Origin: an uncultured Lachnospiraceae bacterium
GTDB taxonomy: Bacteria > Bacillota > Clostridia > Lachnospirales > Lachnospiraceae
Direction of reading: 5' to 3'
DNA length: 57,736 nucleotides
Assembly (NCBI GenBank): GCA_900314445.1
Contig: OMVA01000052.1
Span: forward strand, 1 to 57,736
A model generated the notes under the pieces. It worked only from the letters and a program-made list of their open reading frames with translations, was not told the DNA's origin and did not search any database. This document shows, piece after piece, positions 7,962 through 16,599 of this stretch (within the stretch, counting starts at the first letter, position 1; every line of letters starts with the position of its first letter). A program made the translations under genes and the position numbers.

Positions 7962-9416
7962 TTAAACTGAGATGACGGCTGTCATACCAAGCTCATCCTT
8001 ATGTGCATCCAGAATTGGCTGTACGTAATCGCGAACGAACTCTTCTGTCTGTTCTGGGGAACGTCCAACGTAAAGCTTTGGTTCCATGATTGCCTGAAGC
8101 TCTTCCAGAGACTTACCGAACGCAGGATCTGCAGCGATTCTCTCCAGAAGGTCATTTGGCTTACCTTCCTTCTTAACAACTGCGCCAGCTTCCATAGAGT
8201 ATGTACGAATCTTCTCGTGAAGTTCCTGACGGTTTCCACCGGCCTGAACAGCATCCATCATGATATTCTCTGTTGCCATGAAAGGAATTTCTTCCATGAA
8301 TCTCTTGTGAATAACCTTGTCGTTTACAACAAGACCATCAACAACATTGAGGTAAAGATCAAGGATACCATCAATTGCAAGGAAACCTTCTGGTACAGAA
8401 AGTCTCTTATTTGCTGAATCATCCAGAGTTCTCTCGAACCACTGTGTTGCAGCAACAAGTGCCGGATTCATTGCATTTGCGATAACGAAATCAGAAAGAG
8501 ATGCAATACGCTCAGAACGCATTGGATTTCTCTTATAAGCCATAGCAGATGAACCGATCTGTGACTTCTCGAATGGTTCTTCAACTTCCTTCAGGTGCTG
8601 AAGAAGACGGATATCATTTGTGAACTTATGTGCTGACTGAGCGATACCTGCAAGTACATTGAGGACACGAGAATCAACCTTACGAGAATATGTCTGACCA
8701 GATACAGGATAGCAAGAATCAAATCCCATCTTTTCAGCGATCTTCTGATCAAGCTGCTTGCACTTCTCATGGTCGCCATGGAAGAGCTCAAGGAAGGATG
8801 CCTGAGTACCTGTTGTACCTTTACAACCAAGAAGCTTCTGCTGGTCGATCTGGTAGTTCAGATCATTAAGGTCCAAAAGAAGTTCCTGTATCCACAGAGT
8901 TGCACGCTTACCAACAGTTGTTGGCTGTGCTGGCTGGAAGTGTGTAAATGCGATTGTTGGAAGATCCTTGTATTTCAGAGCGAACTTAGCAAGCTCGTTG
9001 ATTACATTGATAAGCTTCTTACGTACAAGTTTCATAGCTTCTGTCATGATGATAATGTCTGTGTTATCACCAACGTAGCAGCTAGTAGCACCAAGGTGGA
9101 TGATACCTGCAGCCTTAGGGCACTGCTGACCATAAGCATATACATGAGACATAACGTCATGACGAACTTCAGCTTCACGCTTCTTTGCTACATCATAGTT
9201 GATATCTTCGATGTGCTGCTTCATTTCATCGATCATTTCCTGAGAGATACGTGGATTTCCTTCGCTATCCTGAAGATCAAGCTCCTTCTCTGTTTCAGCA
9301 AGAGCGATCCAAAGCTTTCTCCATGTTGAGAACTTCTTGTCAGGAGAGAAAATGTACTGCATCTCCTTACTTGCATAACGTGTGGAAAGTGGACTTACAT
9401 AAACATCTTGACTCAT
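7962..9416 (-). CDS. purB: Adenylosuccinate lyase, long eukaryotic-like type
   Basis: Cleaves fumarate from SAICAR and from adenylosuccinate in purine synthesis, acting after PurA. At 484 residues it belongs to the longer PurB subclass related to animal ADSL rather than the ~430-residue Bacillus type. The fumarase-superfamily signature is seen as SSAMAYKRNPMRSERI, with GATSCYVGDNTD and THFQPAQPTTVGKR (catalytic His) upstream. The ATG at 9416 follows GGAGACATAATTAA. A GCAAATG element lies in the leader 42-58 bases before the start, and a plausible TTGATA-17-TTTATT promoter lies beyond it. It has its own terminator. Confidence 0.96.
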   Translation of the reverse strand: MSQDVYVSPLSTRYASKEMQYIFSPDKKFSTWRKLWIALAETEKELDLQDSEGNPRISQEMIDEMKQHIEDINYDVAKKREAEVRHDVMSHVYAYGQQCPKAAGIIHLGATSCYVGDNTDIIIMTEAMKLVRKKLINVINELAKFALKYKDLPTIAFTHFQPAQPTTVGKRATLWIQELLLDLNDLNYQIDQQKLLGCKGTTGTQASFLELFHGDHEKCKQLDQKIAEKMGFDSCYPVSGQTYSRKVDSRVLNVLAGIAQSAHKFTNDIRLLQHLKEVEEPFEKSQIGSSAMAYKRNPMRSERIASLSDFVIANAMNPALVAATQWFERTLDDSANKRLSVPEGFLAIDGILDLYLNVVDGLVVNDKVIHKRFMEEIPFMATENIMMDAVQAGGNRQELHEKIRTYSMEAGAVVKKEGKPNDLLERIAADPAFGKSLEELQAIMEPKLYVGRSPEQTEEFVRDYVQPILDAHKDELGMTAVISV

Positions 9417-9457
9417 TTAATTATGTCTCCTTTTCTATCTTTGCTATCATAAAGCCC

Positions 9458-9474
9458 GGCAAATGAACTGCGCA
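9458..9474 (+). repeat. GCAAATG element copy
   Basis: GGCAAATGAACTGCGCA, in the purB leader, opposite to the gene; 42-58 bases before the start. Confidence 0.85.
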
Positions 9475-9554
9475 TAAACTTTATGAATATGATTAACAAC
9501 AATAAACACATTAGGAATGTGCCTATCAAAAAACACTAGTACCATAGCATTTCT

Positions 9555-10355
9555 TTAGCGCCATGCAAAGCCCCATTTTTTAAAGAATGTATGTAGAGAC
9601 TTTAAATATCTAAGAATCCCCTGAAGTTTTCTGGTATTTTCTCTCTTCCAATCATGGGTAACAGAAACTCTTGGTTCGAAGATAATCTTCTTACCGGAAG
9701 CCAGAACTCTTTTGGAAAGATCTGTATCTTCCAGATAAAGGAAGAATTCAGGGCTAAAGCCTTTTAACTCTTTATAGTAGCTTGTGCGAATACCAAAGAA
9801 ACAACCTGTACAGAACTGAATCTCTTCCGGACCAGTAAAGACATGACTTGCTCTTGTGTATTCTCTACGAATATAGGAGAAGCCTGGTAAATTACCAATG
9901 AATGAAGTTCTAATGGATGGGCAATACTTTGGAAGACACTGCTCACTGCCATCGGTATTCATTACCTTAGGGGTAATCTGACCAATACTTTCATCTGCTA
10001 ATAATTCATCAGCAAGTTTTGTAAATACTTCCTGACTGAGTGTAATATCTGGATTAATTACAAAATGAACATCCGACTGAAGTTCTTTCATAATTTCATT
10101 ATGACCAGAACCAAATCCAAGATTTTCTTTTCCTCGAATCAATTCAATCTGAGGATATTTTTCAGCCACTAAATCTGCTGTTCCATCAGTGGATGCATTG
10201 TCATAAACGTAAAGTTTAAAATCATCCCCTAAATCCTTTGTTACGGAAAGAATACTGCTGATGCACTTTTCAATTGTCCCTGCGTTATTGTAAGTAACAA
10301 TACCGCCTGTTATATTCCTTTTCAGCACCAGATTTTCTGGACCTCCCGCTTCCAT
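9555..10355 (-). CDS. GT2-family glycosyltransferase (rhamnosyltransferase-like)
   Basis: Transfers an activated sugar during cell-surface polysaccharide assembly; acts at the cytoplasmic membrane face. The 266 residues show the GT-A opening GGIVTYNNAGTIEKCISSIL, then YVYDNASTDGT, a DxD-like region (VINPDITLSQ) and EFFLYLEDTDLSKRV, which fits the WbbL/rhamnosyltransferase group. The start is uncertain: the ATG at 10355 has no clear ribosome site, whereas a GTG about ten codons inside follows GGGAGG and overlaps the stop of the preceding gene. It is the last gene of a three-gene polysaccharide operon. Sugar donor and acceptor are unknown. Confidence 0.87.
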   Translation of the reverse strand: MEAGGPENLVLKRNITGGIVTYNNAGTIEKCISSILSVTKDLGDDFKLYVYDNASTDGTADLVAEKYPQIELIRGKENLGFGSGHNEIMKELQSDVHFVINPDITLSQEVFTKLADELLADESIGQITPKVMNTDGSEQCLPKYCPSIRTSFIGNLPGFSYIRREYTRASHVFTGPEEIQFCTGCFFGIRTSYYKELKGFSPEFFLYLEDTDLSKRVLASGKKIIFEPRVSVTHDWKRENTRKLQGILRYLKSLHTFFKKWGFAWR

Positions 10356-11260
10356 AATCCATTTTTGTAAATCTTATATTTCTTAAAGACTTTTCTCTTC
10401 TCTCGTCCTGTGGCAAAAGTAAGGCTGCCATAAGCTTTAATCATTTCTGCTGCATTTTTATTTGCGGCAAGTTCATTTGCATAGGTTCTATAGATTGCAT
10501 CAGCCTGCTTATAGCTTGCCTGCTGCATTTTCTGGAAAGCTGCCTTTCCTGCAAGCAGTCGGCGGAGTAACTCTTTTGGAGAGCTCGCGCTTTTTGCACC
10601 CACGCTATTATCACCGTGTTGGCGATATCTGACAAGGGGTTCTTTCATAAAAATAACTTTTCCAAGGGCTGCCACCAGAATTGCAGCATAATGATCATGC
10701 ATAAGCATGTCCTCTGCCCTGGACTTTTTCAAAAGATTCACTGCACTCTTATTCATCATAATGGTGCAGCCTGTTACTGTATTTTGAATCAATAAAAGAT
10801 TTAAATTATCTTCCATTGGCAACTTCTGCATTTTGTAGAAGGACTCGGCTAATACATTTCCATTGGCATCAATCACCTGCAAGTCTGTGTGAATTAAAAT
10901 TGGAGTTGCTTTCCCATACTTCCACTCCAATTTTTTCATCTTTTCAGACATCATTTCCAGCTTATAGGGACTCCAAAGATCATCCTGGTCCGCAAACATG
11001 GCATAATCGCCATGGGACATGGAAAGCAGTCTCATAAAGGATGCAGAAGCACTGCCTAAATGTTTTGTATCACTGAGGAGAAAGGCTTGATTCGCATCAA
11101 ATTCCTTTACTTTTCTATCAAGGATATCTCTCGTTCCATCCGAAGATGCATCATCTCGGATAATCAGGCGAAAGTCCTGCATAGACTGATTCTTTATGGA
11201 ATCAATCTGCTCTTCTACATATTCTTCTCCCTGGTAGGCAGCCAGCAGAATATCAATCAT
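10322..11260 (-). CDS. GT2-family glycosyltransferase
   Basis: 312 residues beginning MIDILLAAYQGEEYVEEQID, the typical GT2 nucleotide-sugar fold, with RDDASSDGT and FADQDDLW (the DxD-type and acceptor motifs) and a C-terminal RYRQHGDNSVGA segment often seen in rhamnosyl/galactosyl transferases of polysaccharide clusters. The ATG at 11260 follows GGAGGAAAAAA and overlaps the end of the sugar-transferase gene by 8 bases, so translation is probably coupled. Its own end overlaps the next glycosyltransferase. Upstream in-frame residues (MLSLRRIQQK) lie inside the previous gene and are not used. The sugar is unknown. Confidence 0.9.
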   Translation of the reverse strand: MIDILLAAYQGEEYVEEQIDSIKNQSMQDFRLIIRDDASSDGTRDILDRKVKEFDANQAFLLSDTKHLGSASASFMRLLSMSHGDYAMFADQDDLWSPYKLEMMSEKMKKLEWKYGKATPILIHTDLQVIDANGNVLAESFYKMQKLPMEDNLNLLLIQNTVTGCTIMMNKSAVNLLKKSRAEDMLMHDHYAAILVAALGKVIFMKEPLVRYRQHGDNSVGAKSASSPKELLRRLLAGKAAFQKMQQASYKQADAIYRTYANELAANKNAAEMIKAYGSLTFATGREKRKVFKKYKIYKNGLWKREVQKIWC

Positions 11261-12671
11261 TTTTTTCCTCCGGGAATGTCTTCTGATAATATTCTTCGTA
11301 CTCTGCTTCCAAATCCTGGCTGAAACCTTCTGTTGAATCCTTCTTAAAGATAACAATCAAAGTCTGGAAAATGAGTTTGATATCCAACCAGAATGAGTAT
11401 TCTTCAATGTACATCAGGTCAAGTACCAGCTTATCCTTTGGAGAAGTATTGTACTTACCTGCAATCTGTGCATAGCCAGTGATACCAGCCTTAACACGCA
11501 GTCTATATTCGAACTCTGGAAGGTTTGTGGTGTAGTTGAAGATATTGGCCAGCATTTCTGGACGTGGACCAACCACACTCATATCCCCCTTCAGTACATT
11601 TACAAACTGAGGAATTTCATCAATACGGAAACGGCGCAGTACATTTCCCACGCCAGTAATACGGTCATCATTCTTCTGTGTCAGATATACTTCTGAATCA
11701 ACTTTCATGGTGCGAAGCTTATAAACAGAGAAGATCTTACCACCACGTGTGGCACGGTTCTGCTTGAAGAAAATTGGACCACCATCATCAATCTTAATGG
11801 CAATCATAGATATCAAAAGAATTGGTGATGTAACAATAAGTGCAATAACAGAAATTACAATATCCAGCAGTCTCTTAACCAGGTTCTGATCTGCGTTAAG
11901 ACCTACACCAGAAAGTTCCAGAAGGGATACGTCATCCAGGATGATGTGATGAGAATTCAGCTCAATAACATCGGCCATTTCTGGATTGATATATACATTC
12001 TTCATGTTCTGGTAACAGAATTCAGCAATCTGGGTACGCTCTGCAATTGGTACATCGTAAATGAATACAGTATCGTACTTTGGAATAATTTCTCTCAGAT
12101 GAGGATTTCTGTAATCTGCATTCTTACAGATTTTATACTGAAGCCTATACTTACTAATACTTCTGGAAATCTCATTTAAAGATCTCTGGGATGAAGTGAC
12201 TATGAGACATTTCTCAGGGTCATAAATTGCAAAGTAAATGGCATTACCGCCATAGGTTGCAATGACAATGAGAAAGATCTGAATCACAATAATAATCACA
12301 AGTAACCAAGGCTGTTCCAATGTGAACTCCTTGTTATTTGCACTATTGGTATTCATGACACAGAGCATGACATAGGCAATGATATCCGTCATAACGGAAG
12401 CCAAAGAAAGAGAGATGATAATTGGCTTACTCTTACGTTTACCAATATCATATCCCCCATAGATTTTTAAGAAAAGATATCCTGAAATCAGGTAACTCAG
12501 TGTTGTAACCGCCATGGTACGAGAACGGTTCAAAAGCTGCCAGTTCTCAATAGCATACAGACGATAGAAGCTCCAGAAAATCAGGAAATATAAAATAATT
12601 TTTAAAAGAAGTACGAGTACATTCTCGTACCGCTGTAAGTATTTTTTCATCGTTAACCCTAACGTTTTCAT
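11253..12671 (-). CDS. Polyprenyl-phosphate sugar phosphotransferase (exopolysaccharide initiating enzyme)
   Basis: Starts a polysaccharide repeat unit by moving a sugar-1-phosphate onto undecaprenyl phosphate in the membrane. About 472 residues: four or five N-terminal membrane helices (to ~135), a CoA-binding-like middle domain, then the bacterial sugar-transferase domain from ~265 with FFKQNRATRGGKIFSVYKLR, DEIPQFVNVLKGDMSVVGPRPE and AGITGYAQ. All signature motifs of the WbaP/CpsE family are intact. The frame opens at a TTG (12689), but the ATG at 12671 follows CAGGGAAC and is preferred. It is the first gene of a tight operon with two glycosyltransferases. Confidence 0.92.
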   Translation of the reverse strand: MKTLGLTMKKYLQRYENVLVLLLKIILYFLIFWSFYRLYAIENWQLLNRSRTMAVTTLSYLISGYLFLKIYGGYDIGKRKSKPIIISLSLASVMTDIIAYVMLCVMNTNSANNKEFTLEQPWLLVIIIVIQIFLIVIATYGGNAIYFAIYDPEKCLIVTSSQRSLNEISRSISKYRLQYKICKNADYRNPHLREIIPKYDTVFIYDVPIAERTQIAEFCYQNMKNVYINPEMADVIELNSHHIILDDVSLLELSGVGLNADQNLVKRLLDIVISVIALIVTSPILLISMIAIKIDDGGPIFFKQNRATRGGKIFSVYKLRTMKVDSEVYLTQKNDDRITGVGNVLRRFRIDEIPQFVNVLKGDMSVVGPRPEMLANIFNYTTNLPEFEYRLRVKAGITGYAQIAGKYNTSPKDKLVLDLMYIEEYSFWLDIKLIFQTLIVIFKKDSTEGFSQDLEAEYEEYYQKTFPEEKND

Positions 12672-12746
12672 GTAGTTCCCTGCAGACAAATCACAGTCTA
12701 ATCAAGGTGCACTTCTTATGCTTAAATCCTCAAAGAATACAAAAAA

Positions 12747-12787
12747 GCGGTTTTAGCGCATACATAATAATTATATGCTAAAACCGC
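12747..12787 (-). terminator. Strong terminator of the lipid kinase gene
   Basis: GCGGTTTTAGC pairs with GCTAAAACCGC around an AT-rich loop, followed on the minus strand by TTTTTTG. It separates the lipid kinase gene from the polysaccharide operon. Confidence 0.85.
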
Positions 12788-12794
12788 TTATTAT

Positions 12795-13745
12795 TCAACT
12801 TTTGGAGCTTTCGCTAAATCTTCTTGTGGCATATTCCGTCTGGTCATCCAAAGTCAGAGAAATTGCCTTTCTGATATTGGCAATTCTTGCTGTCTTATAG
12901 CTACCACCAAATTCACCATCACAGGTCCAAGGAATATCTTCCTTACCCTTAGCAATAATACGACTTGCCTTACGGAAAATGATTAACTCGTCTTCCAGAT
13001 TATCTGTAAGAAGGCCGTTTACAATTCTCTGTAATTCAATTGGAGTCTTTGGTCTCCTGATCAGTACAGTCTCAAACTTACCATCAGAGAAAGACATATG
13101 ACGAGAACCAAAATTACGGAATCCTCCAATAGACAAAGAGTTGGTAACCTGACCATAAATGAAGTCACCCTCTTCGATTTCTCCATCAAACCAGAATTTC
13201 ATTGGATAAGATTTCAAAGTTGTAAGAGCCTTTACACCTTCCAAAATATAAGCAGCATGTCCCAGAGCATTCTTCAGATTCTGTGGTGTGGAATAGGATA
13301 CGTCTGTAAAAGCGCCAAAGGCAGCAACATAAATAAAGAAGTTACTTTCAATACGGCCAACGTCCACATGACAAATACTACCATTCACAATCTGATGAGC
13401 TGCTTCCAATGGATTCAGACTGATTCGCAGGCTACGGGCATAATCATTTGTGGAGCCACAAGGAATATATCCCATATGGATTCTTCTCTTCAGCTTACGC
13501 TCCAGCTTCATGATACCGGAAACCGTATTATCCAGGGTACCATCTCCACCTGCACATACAACCAGATCAAATTTCTCAGCATTATCGTAAACGTACTTTG
13601 CTGTTATTTTAGGATTCCGATTGGTTGGATATACTTCAACTGCATATCCTGCATCCGTAAAAATCTGGATGATATCAATCATCTCCGTCTTTATAACCGT
13701 TTTACCGGCTTTTGGATTCATGACAAATAATAATCTCTTTTGCAA
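12795..13745 (-). CDS. YegS/DagK-family lipid kinase
   Basis: Phosphorylates diacylglycerol or a related lipid using ATP; Gram-positive DgkB recycles the diacylglycerol released by lipoteichoic acid synthesis. The 316-residue protein has MNPKAGK at the start, the nucleotide-binding CAGGDGTLDNTVSG and PCGSTNDYARSL, and a C-terminal beta-sandwich with NSLSIGGFRNF. The start is TTG at 13745, placed 8 bases after GAGGG; an overlapping ATG in another frame is not the start. It follows queC by 69 bases, so it may also be reached by read-through. Which lipid is used is not decided by the sequence. Confidence 0.88.
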   Translation of the reverse strand: MQKRLLFVMNPKAGKTVIKTEMIDIIQIFTDAGYAVEVYPTNRNPKITAKYVYDNAEKFDLVVCAGGDGTLDNTVSGIMKLERKLKRRIHMGYIPCGSTNDYARSLRISLNPLEAAHQIVNGSICHVDVGRIESNFFIYVAAFGAFTDVSYSTPQNLKNALGHAAYILEGVKALTTLKSYPMKFWFDGEIEEGDFIYGQVTNSLSIGGFRNFGSRHMSFSDGKFETVLIRRPKTPIELQRIVNGLLTDNLEDELIIFRKASRIIAKGKEDIPWTCDGEFGGSYKTARIANIRKAISLTLDDQTEYATRRFSESSKS

Positions 13746-13814
13746 TTCATATACCCTCTATGAATACAATGTTTAGAGAACATAATCCGTCTCGAACTAC
13801 AAATCGGATTAGGT

Positions 13815-14477
13815 TCAATCCTTATTTCTTCTAGCCAGGTATCGATCCAGGCCACGTTTTCTTAACTTGCAGGCAGGACAATTTCCACATCCGTCACCCA
13901 TAATACCATTATAGCATGTAAGAGTTTCGTTACGCACTAGGTCAAATCCACCCAGTTTGTCCGCCATCTCCCACTCTTCTTCCTTATCGATCCACATCAT
14001 AGGTGTGATGAGATTGAACTGGAAATCCATAGCAAGATTCAGTGTTACATTGAGAGACTTAATGAATACATCTCTGCAGTCAGGATAACCAGAGAAGTCA
14101 CTCTGTGATACACCTGTGATTACATCATTGATTCCATGTGTCTTTGCATAAATAGCTGCGTAAGTCAGGAAAAGAAGATTTCTTCCCTCTACAAATGTGT
14201 TTGGAGGGCCTTCCTCAGGCTTGTCTGTTTCTACTGCAATTTCAGAACGTGTCAGTGCATTTGGTGCAAGCTGATTCAGTTCCTGCATATCAAGAATTGT
14301 CTGTGGCACACCAAGTTTTTCACAGATTGCCTTGGCGCATTCAATTTCCTTTACATGACGCTGACCATAATTAAATGTAACAGCCTCAACCTTCTTATAC
14401 TTTTTTAAGGCCCAGAGTAAACAGGTTGTACTGTCCTGGCCACCACTCATAACAACGACTGCTGCTTCCTTATTCAT
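13815..14477 (-). CDS. queC: 7-cyano-7-deazaguanine synthase
   Basis: Converts 7-carboxy-7-deazaguanine to preQ0 with ATP and ammonia, the last step of the preQ0 pathway encoded here. The 220 residues include the PP-loop [17 protein letters not shown], an internal [12 protein letters not shown] helix, and four zinc cysteines near the end ([20 protein letters not shown]). Length is typical. The ATG follows GGAGAGCGGC. It is the last gene of queD-queE-folE-queC, separated from folE by a 126-base gap with a hairpin but no clear terminator. The whole group should respond to the upstream preQ1 riboswitch. Confidence 0.96.
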   Translation of the reverse strand: MNKEAAVVVMSGGQDSTTCLLWALKKYKKVEAVTFNYGQRHVKEIECAKAICEKLGVPQTILDMQELNQLAPNALTRSEIAVETDKPEEGPPNTFVEGRNLLFLTYAAIYAKTHGINDVITGVSQSDFSGYPDCRDVFIKSLNVTLNLAMDFQFNLITPMMWIDKEEEWEMADKLGGFDLVRNETLTCYNGIMGDGCGNCPACKLRKRGLDRYLARRNKD

Positions 14478-14527
14478 GCCGCTCTCCTTTTATCATATGA
14501 AAAAAATATGTTCATAATGTGATAACC

Positions 14528-14557
14528 CTGCGACAAAATAGTGTCATCGCAAGGCTT
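14528..14557. other. Hairpin in the folE-queC intercistronic gap
   Basis: CCTGCGA and TCGCAAGG can pair (about 7-8 bp, loop about 14 bases). No T run follows on the minus strand, so it does not look like a terminator. It may be an mRNA processing or stabilising structure that tunes queC relative to folE. Confidence 0.4.
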
Positions 14558-14603
14558 AACTTCCAATTAATGAATTTCAAATTATCAAATATTGCTGTAG
14601 TTC

Positions 14604-15197
14604 CTAAGCTTCCCCAGGTGCGTTCAGGAGAAAGAAAAGTCTGTTCTGCAGAGCTGCATCTTCGTTGAACTTTCCACGGAATGTTGTAGTTACTGTGCTG
14701 GAGCTAGTGTTCTTAATACCACGTGCTGTCATGCAGGAATGCTTACCGCTAATAATAACAGCCACATCTTCTGACTCCGTAACCTTCTGCATAACTTCAG
14801 CAATATCGGAACCAATTCTCTCCTGCAGCTGCAAACGCTTGCCCACCATCTCAGCAATACGAGCAATCTTACTAAGTCCAATCACACGATTCTTTGGAAT
14901 GTAGGCCACAGAAACCTTCATGTCATACATGAGAGCCATATGGTGCTCACAATAAGAGAAGATGCTGATATCCTTTACGAACACCATATCCTTCTTCCCC
15001 TCAGCAGGTGCTTCAAAAGTTTTATTAAACATTTCAGCAATCTCATCGTTGCTGTAGTTCATGCCTTCAAAAACCTCTGTATACATACGCGCTACACGGT
15101 CCGGTGTATCCTTCAATCCCTCACGATCTGGATCATCCCCCAGTGCTTCTAAGATTCCGCGAATATGAAATTTAATCTTTTCCTGGTCAATTGCCAT
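14604..15197 (-). CDS. folE: GTP cyclohydrolase I
   Basis: Makes 7,8-dihydroneopterin triphosphate from GTP, the shared first step of folate and queuosine synthesis; in this operon it supplies QueD. The 197 residues contain [12 protein letters not shown] and HSCMTARGI, whose Cys and His bind zinc, and the C-terminal [11 protein letters not shown]. The ATG at 15197 follows AGAGGTGTATAAA and lies one base after the stop of queE (TAA-A-ATG), showing tight coupling. Upstream in-frame codons lie inside queE and are rejected. Placement in the que operon suggests a dedicated pathway copy; no other folate genes are in the window. Confidence 0.96.
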   Translation of the reverse strand: MAIDQEKIKFHIRGILEALGDDPDREGLKDTPDRVARMYTEVFEGMNYSNDEIAEMFNKTFEAPAEGKKDMVFVKDISIFSYCEHHMALMYDMKVSVAYIPKNRVIGLSKIARIAEMVGKRLQLQERIGSDIAEVMQKVTESEDVAVIISGKHSCMTARGIKNTSSSTVTTTFRGKFNEDAALQNRLFFLLNAPGEA

Positions 15198-15198
15198 T

Positions 15199-15873
15199 TT
15201 ATACACCTCTTTTATCCGGGTCCCAGATAAATTTATGAATCTGCAACTGGAATCTGACCCCATTTAACTTGTGTTCCAGCATGAAATTTACAATATCTTT
15301 TGGATCAATCTTTCCGAATACGGCACTGAAATATACCTGTGCCTTTTCCTGCAAATGGTATTGGCTTACAATCTCATTTGCACGGACCAAGTCTTCCTGA
15401 CTGCCCACAACAAATTTTACAGTATCCTGTGGACGTACCTTCTCAAAATTGGAAAGCAACATCTTGTCTTCCATACCAGAGGAAGGACATTTGTAGTCCA
15501 GAGTCATACTAGTTCTTGGAAGATCAAGGTAAGGACTTATATCCACTGCACCATTGGTTTCAACTTCCAATTCTATATTTTCATCCCCAAGTAATTCTTC
15601 CATAAGTTCATGAAGTCCCGGTTGCAGAAGCGGTTCCCCACCTGTCAGGGTCACTTTATGAATTCCTGTGCTTCTTACTTGAGAAACAATTTCTTCTTTT
15701 GTCATTGGGGTAAAAGGAGCATTTCCTTCAATTGCCCAAGCTGTATCACAGTAGTTACAGCGCAGATTGCATCCAACAAAGCGAACAAATACTGCAAGTT
15801 CCCCTGCAGATCTTGCCTCTCCATTGATGCTGCTGAAAAGCTCAGCCACATGATAGATTATTTGATTTTCCAT
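15199..15873 (-). CDS. queE: 7-carboxy-7-deazaguanine synthase (radical SAM)
   Basis: Ring-contracts 6-carboxytetrahydropterin to 7-carboxy-7-deazaguanine. The 224-residue protein has the radical-SAM cysteine motif [12 protein letters not shown] (C-x3-C-x2-C) and [12 protein letters not shown] for SAM binding, and [10 protein letters not shown] near the N-terminus, as in QueE. Length and ending ([10 protein letters not shown]) fit the family. The ATG at 15873 follows AAAGGAAAGATGAAT. Its stop is one base before folE, and queD lies 76 bases upstream. Confidence 0.95.
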   Translation of the reverse strand: MENQIIYHVAELFSSINGEARSAGELAVFVRFVGCNLRCNYCDTAWAIEGNAPFTPMTKEEIVSQVRSTGIHKVTLTGGEPLLQPGLHELMEELLGDENIELEVETNGAVDISPYLDLPRTSMTLDYKCPSSGMEDKMLLSNFEKVRPQDTVKFVVGSQEDLVRANEIVSQYHLQEKAQVYFSAVFGKIDPKDIVNFMLEHKLNGVRFQLQIHKFIWDPDKRGV

Positions 15874-15949
15874 AATTCATCTTTCCTTTGGAGATGGATT
15901 CCATTCAATTTTCTCCATACAGCCTTTGTATTCATGCACAAATCTAAGA

Positions 15950-16369
15950 TTATTCAGTATAAGTAGCACGATTCTCAGGTGTTTCGAAGCAGGTTACTTC
16001 CTTTACCTGATAACCACATTCTGTCATGTAGTCATAGAAATACTTGGCGATATTTTCAGATGTTGGTCGATAAGGAAGTCTCAGCATGGCAAAGCCCTCA
16101 TCCTCCAAAGCCTTCTCTGTTGCTTCCTTCAAACTTCCCTCTTCCATAATCAGTTTATGATCAAAGTGATCACATTCCTTTTTCAGGTCATCCTTTAAGG
16201 TATGGAAGTCCACAAGCATGCCTCGCTTGCATCCATCTTCAATCAGAGCTTCACTCTGAACAGATACTTCAATGAACCAGCGATGGCCATGGATATTGGA
16301 ACATTTTCCATCATAGCCCTTCAGAAAATGTGCGCTATCGAAATGATGTTTTGTAGTTAAGATATACAT
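15950..16369 (-). CDS. queD: 6-carboxy-5,6,7,8-tetrahydropterin synthase
   Basis: Converts dihydroneopterin triphosphate to 6-carboxytetrahydropterin. 139 residues; HHFDSAHFL and HGHRWFIEV provide the three zinc histidines, the catalytic Cys lies in GKCSNIHGH, and GMLVDFHTLK and RPTSENIA match the family. The ATG at 16369 has GGAG 6-7 bases upstream. The open frame extends 17 codons further, but those codons cover the riboswitch terminator spacer and lack a ribosome site. First gene of the preQ0 operon, directly after the terminator of the preQ1 riboswitch. Confidence 0.95.
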   Translation of the reverse strand: MYILTTKHHFDSAHFLKGYDGKCSNIHGHRWFIEVSVQSEALIEDGCKRGMLVDFHTLKDDLKKECDHFDHKLIMEEGSLKEATEKALEDEGFAMLRLPYRPTSENIAKYFYDYMTECGYQVKEVTCFETPENRATYTE

Positions 16370-16427
16370 AAAACTCCTCTTTGTATTGCTTGAATATTCT
16401 TCTGATTTTCTTCTCTTCAAATAAAAA

Positions 16428-16454
16428 GCGGGTACAGAAATTTTCTGTACCCGC
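16428..16454 (-). terminator. Regulated terminator of the preQ1 riboswitch
   Basis: GCGGGTACAG and CTGTACCCGC form a perfect 10-bp stem around a 7-base A/T-rich loop. TTTTTAT follows on the minus strand, and queD begins 59 bases further on. Its 5' arm (GGGTACAG) is complementary to the TTTGTACCC segment inside the upstream aptamer, so aptamer folding and antitermination would be mutually exclusive. Confidence 0.82.
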
Positions 16455-16479
16455 CATAAAGTCGCCTAAGCTTTATAGT

Positions 16480-16517
16480 CCCGGTTTTTTTGCGTAGGAG
16501 GGTACAAATGAACTACG
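16480..16517 (-). ncRNA. preQ1-I riboswitch aptamer controlling queD-queE-folE-queC
   Basis: On the minus strand, stem P1 is CGTAG / CTACG. The loop begins TTC and contains TACCCTC, matching the GTTC...TACACCCTC loop of the Bacillus queC-leader aptamer. An A-rich tail (CAAAAAAACCGGG) follows, able to form the H-type pseudoknot by pairing GGG with the loop CCC. Size, order of parts and position before queuosine genes all fit class I preQ1 riboswitches. Expected effect: preQ1 stabilises the aptamer, frees the downstream terminator arm and switches the operon off. A covariance-model search was not possible here. Confidence 0.78.
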
Positions 16518-16534
16518 TTATAATTTTCATTCTG

Positions 16535-16551
16535 TGGCAATTCCATTTGCA
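16535..16551 (-). repeat. GCAAATG element copy
   Basis: TGCAAATGGAATTGCCA on the minus strand, identical to the 2670 copy, just upstream of the preQ1 aptamer and downstream of thrC. Confidence 0.8.
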
Positions 16552-16599
16552 TGAATATGGTGCATGAAAGCCACCAGCAGAATTACTCTAATCTTTTTT

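Noticed and set aside
13780..13812. Inverted repeat AATCCG/CGGATT between queC and the lipid kinase gene
   Set aside because: Six-base arms, long loop and no T run; too weak to call a terminator or operator.
16503..16518. ACAAATGAACTACG, resembling the dispersed GCAAATG element
   Set aside because: It is part of stem P1 and the loop of the preQ1 aptamer and lacks the GC after the first T; a chance resemblance.
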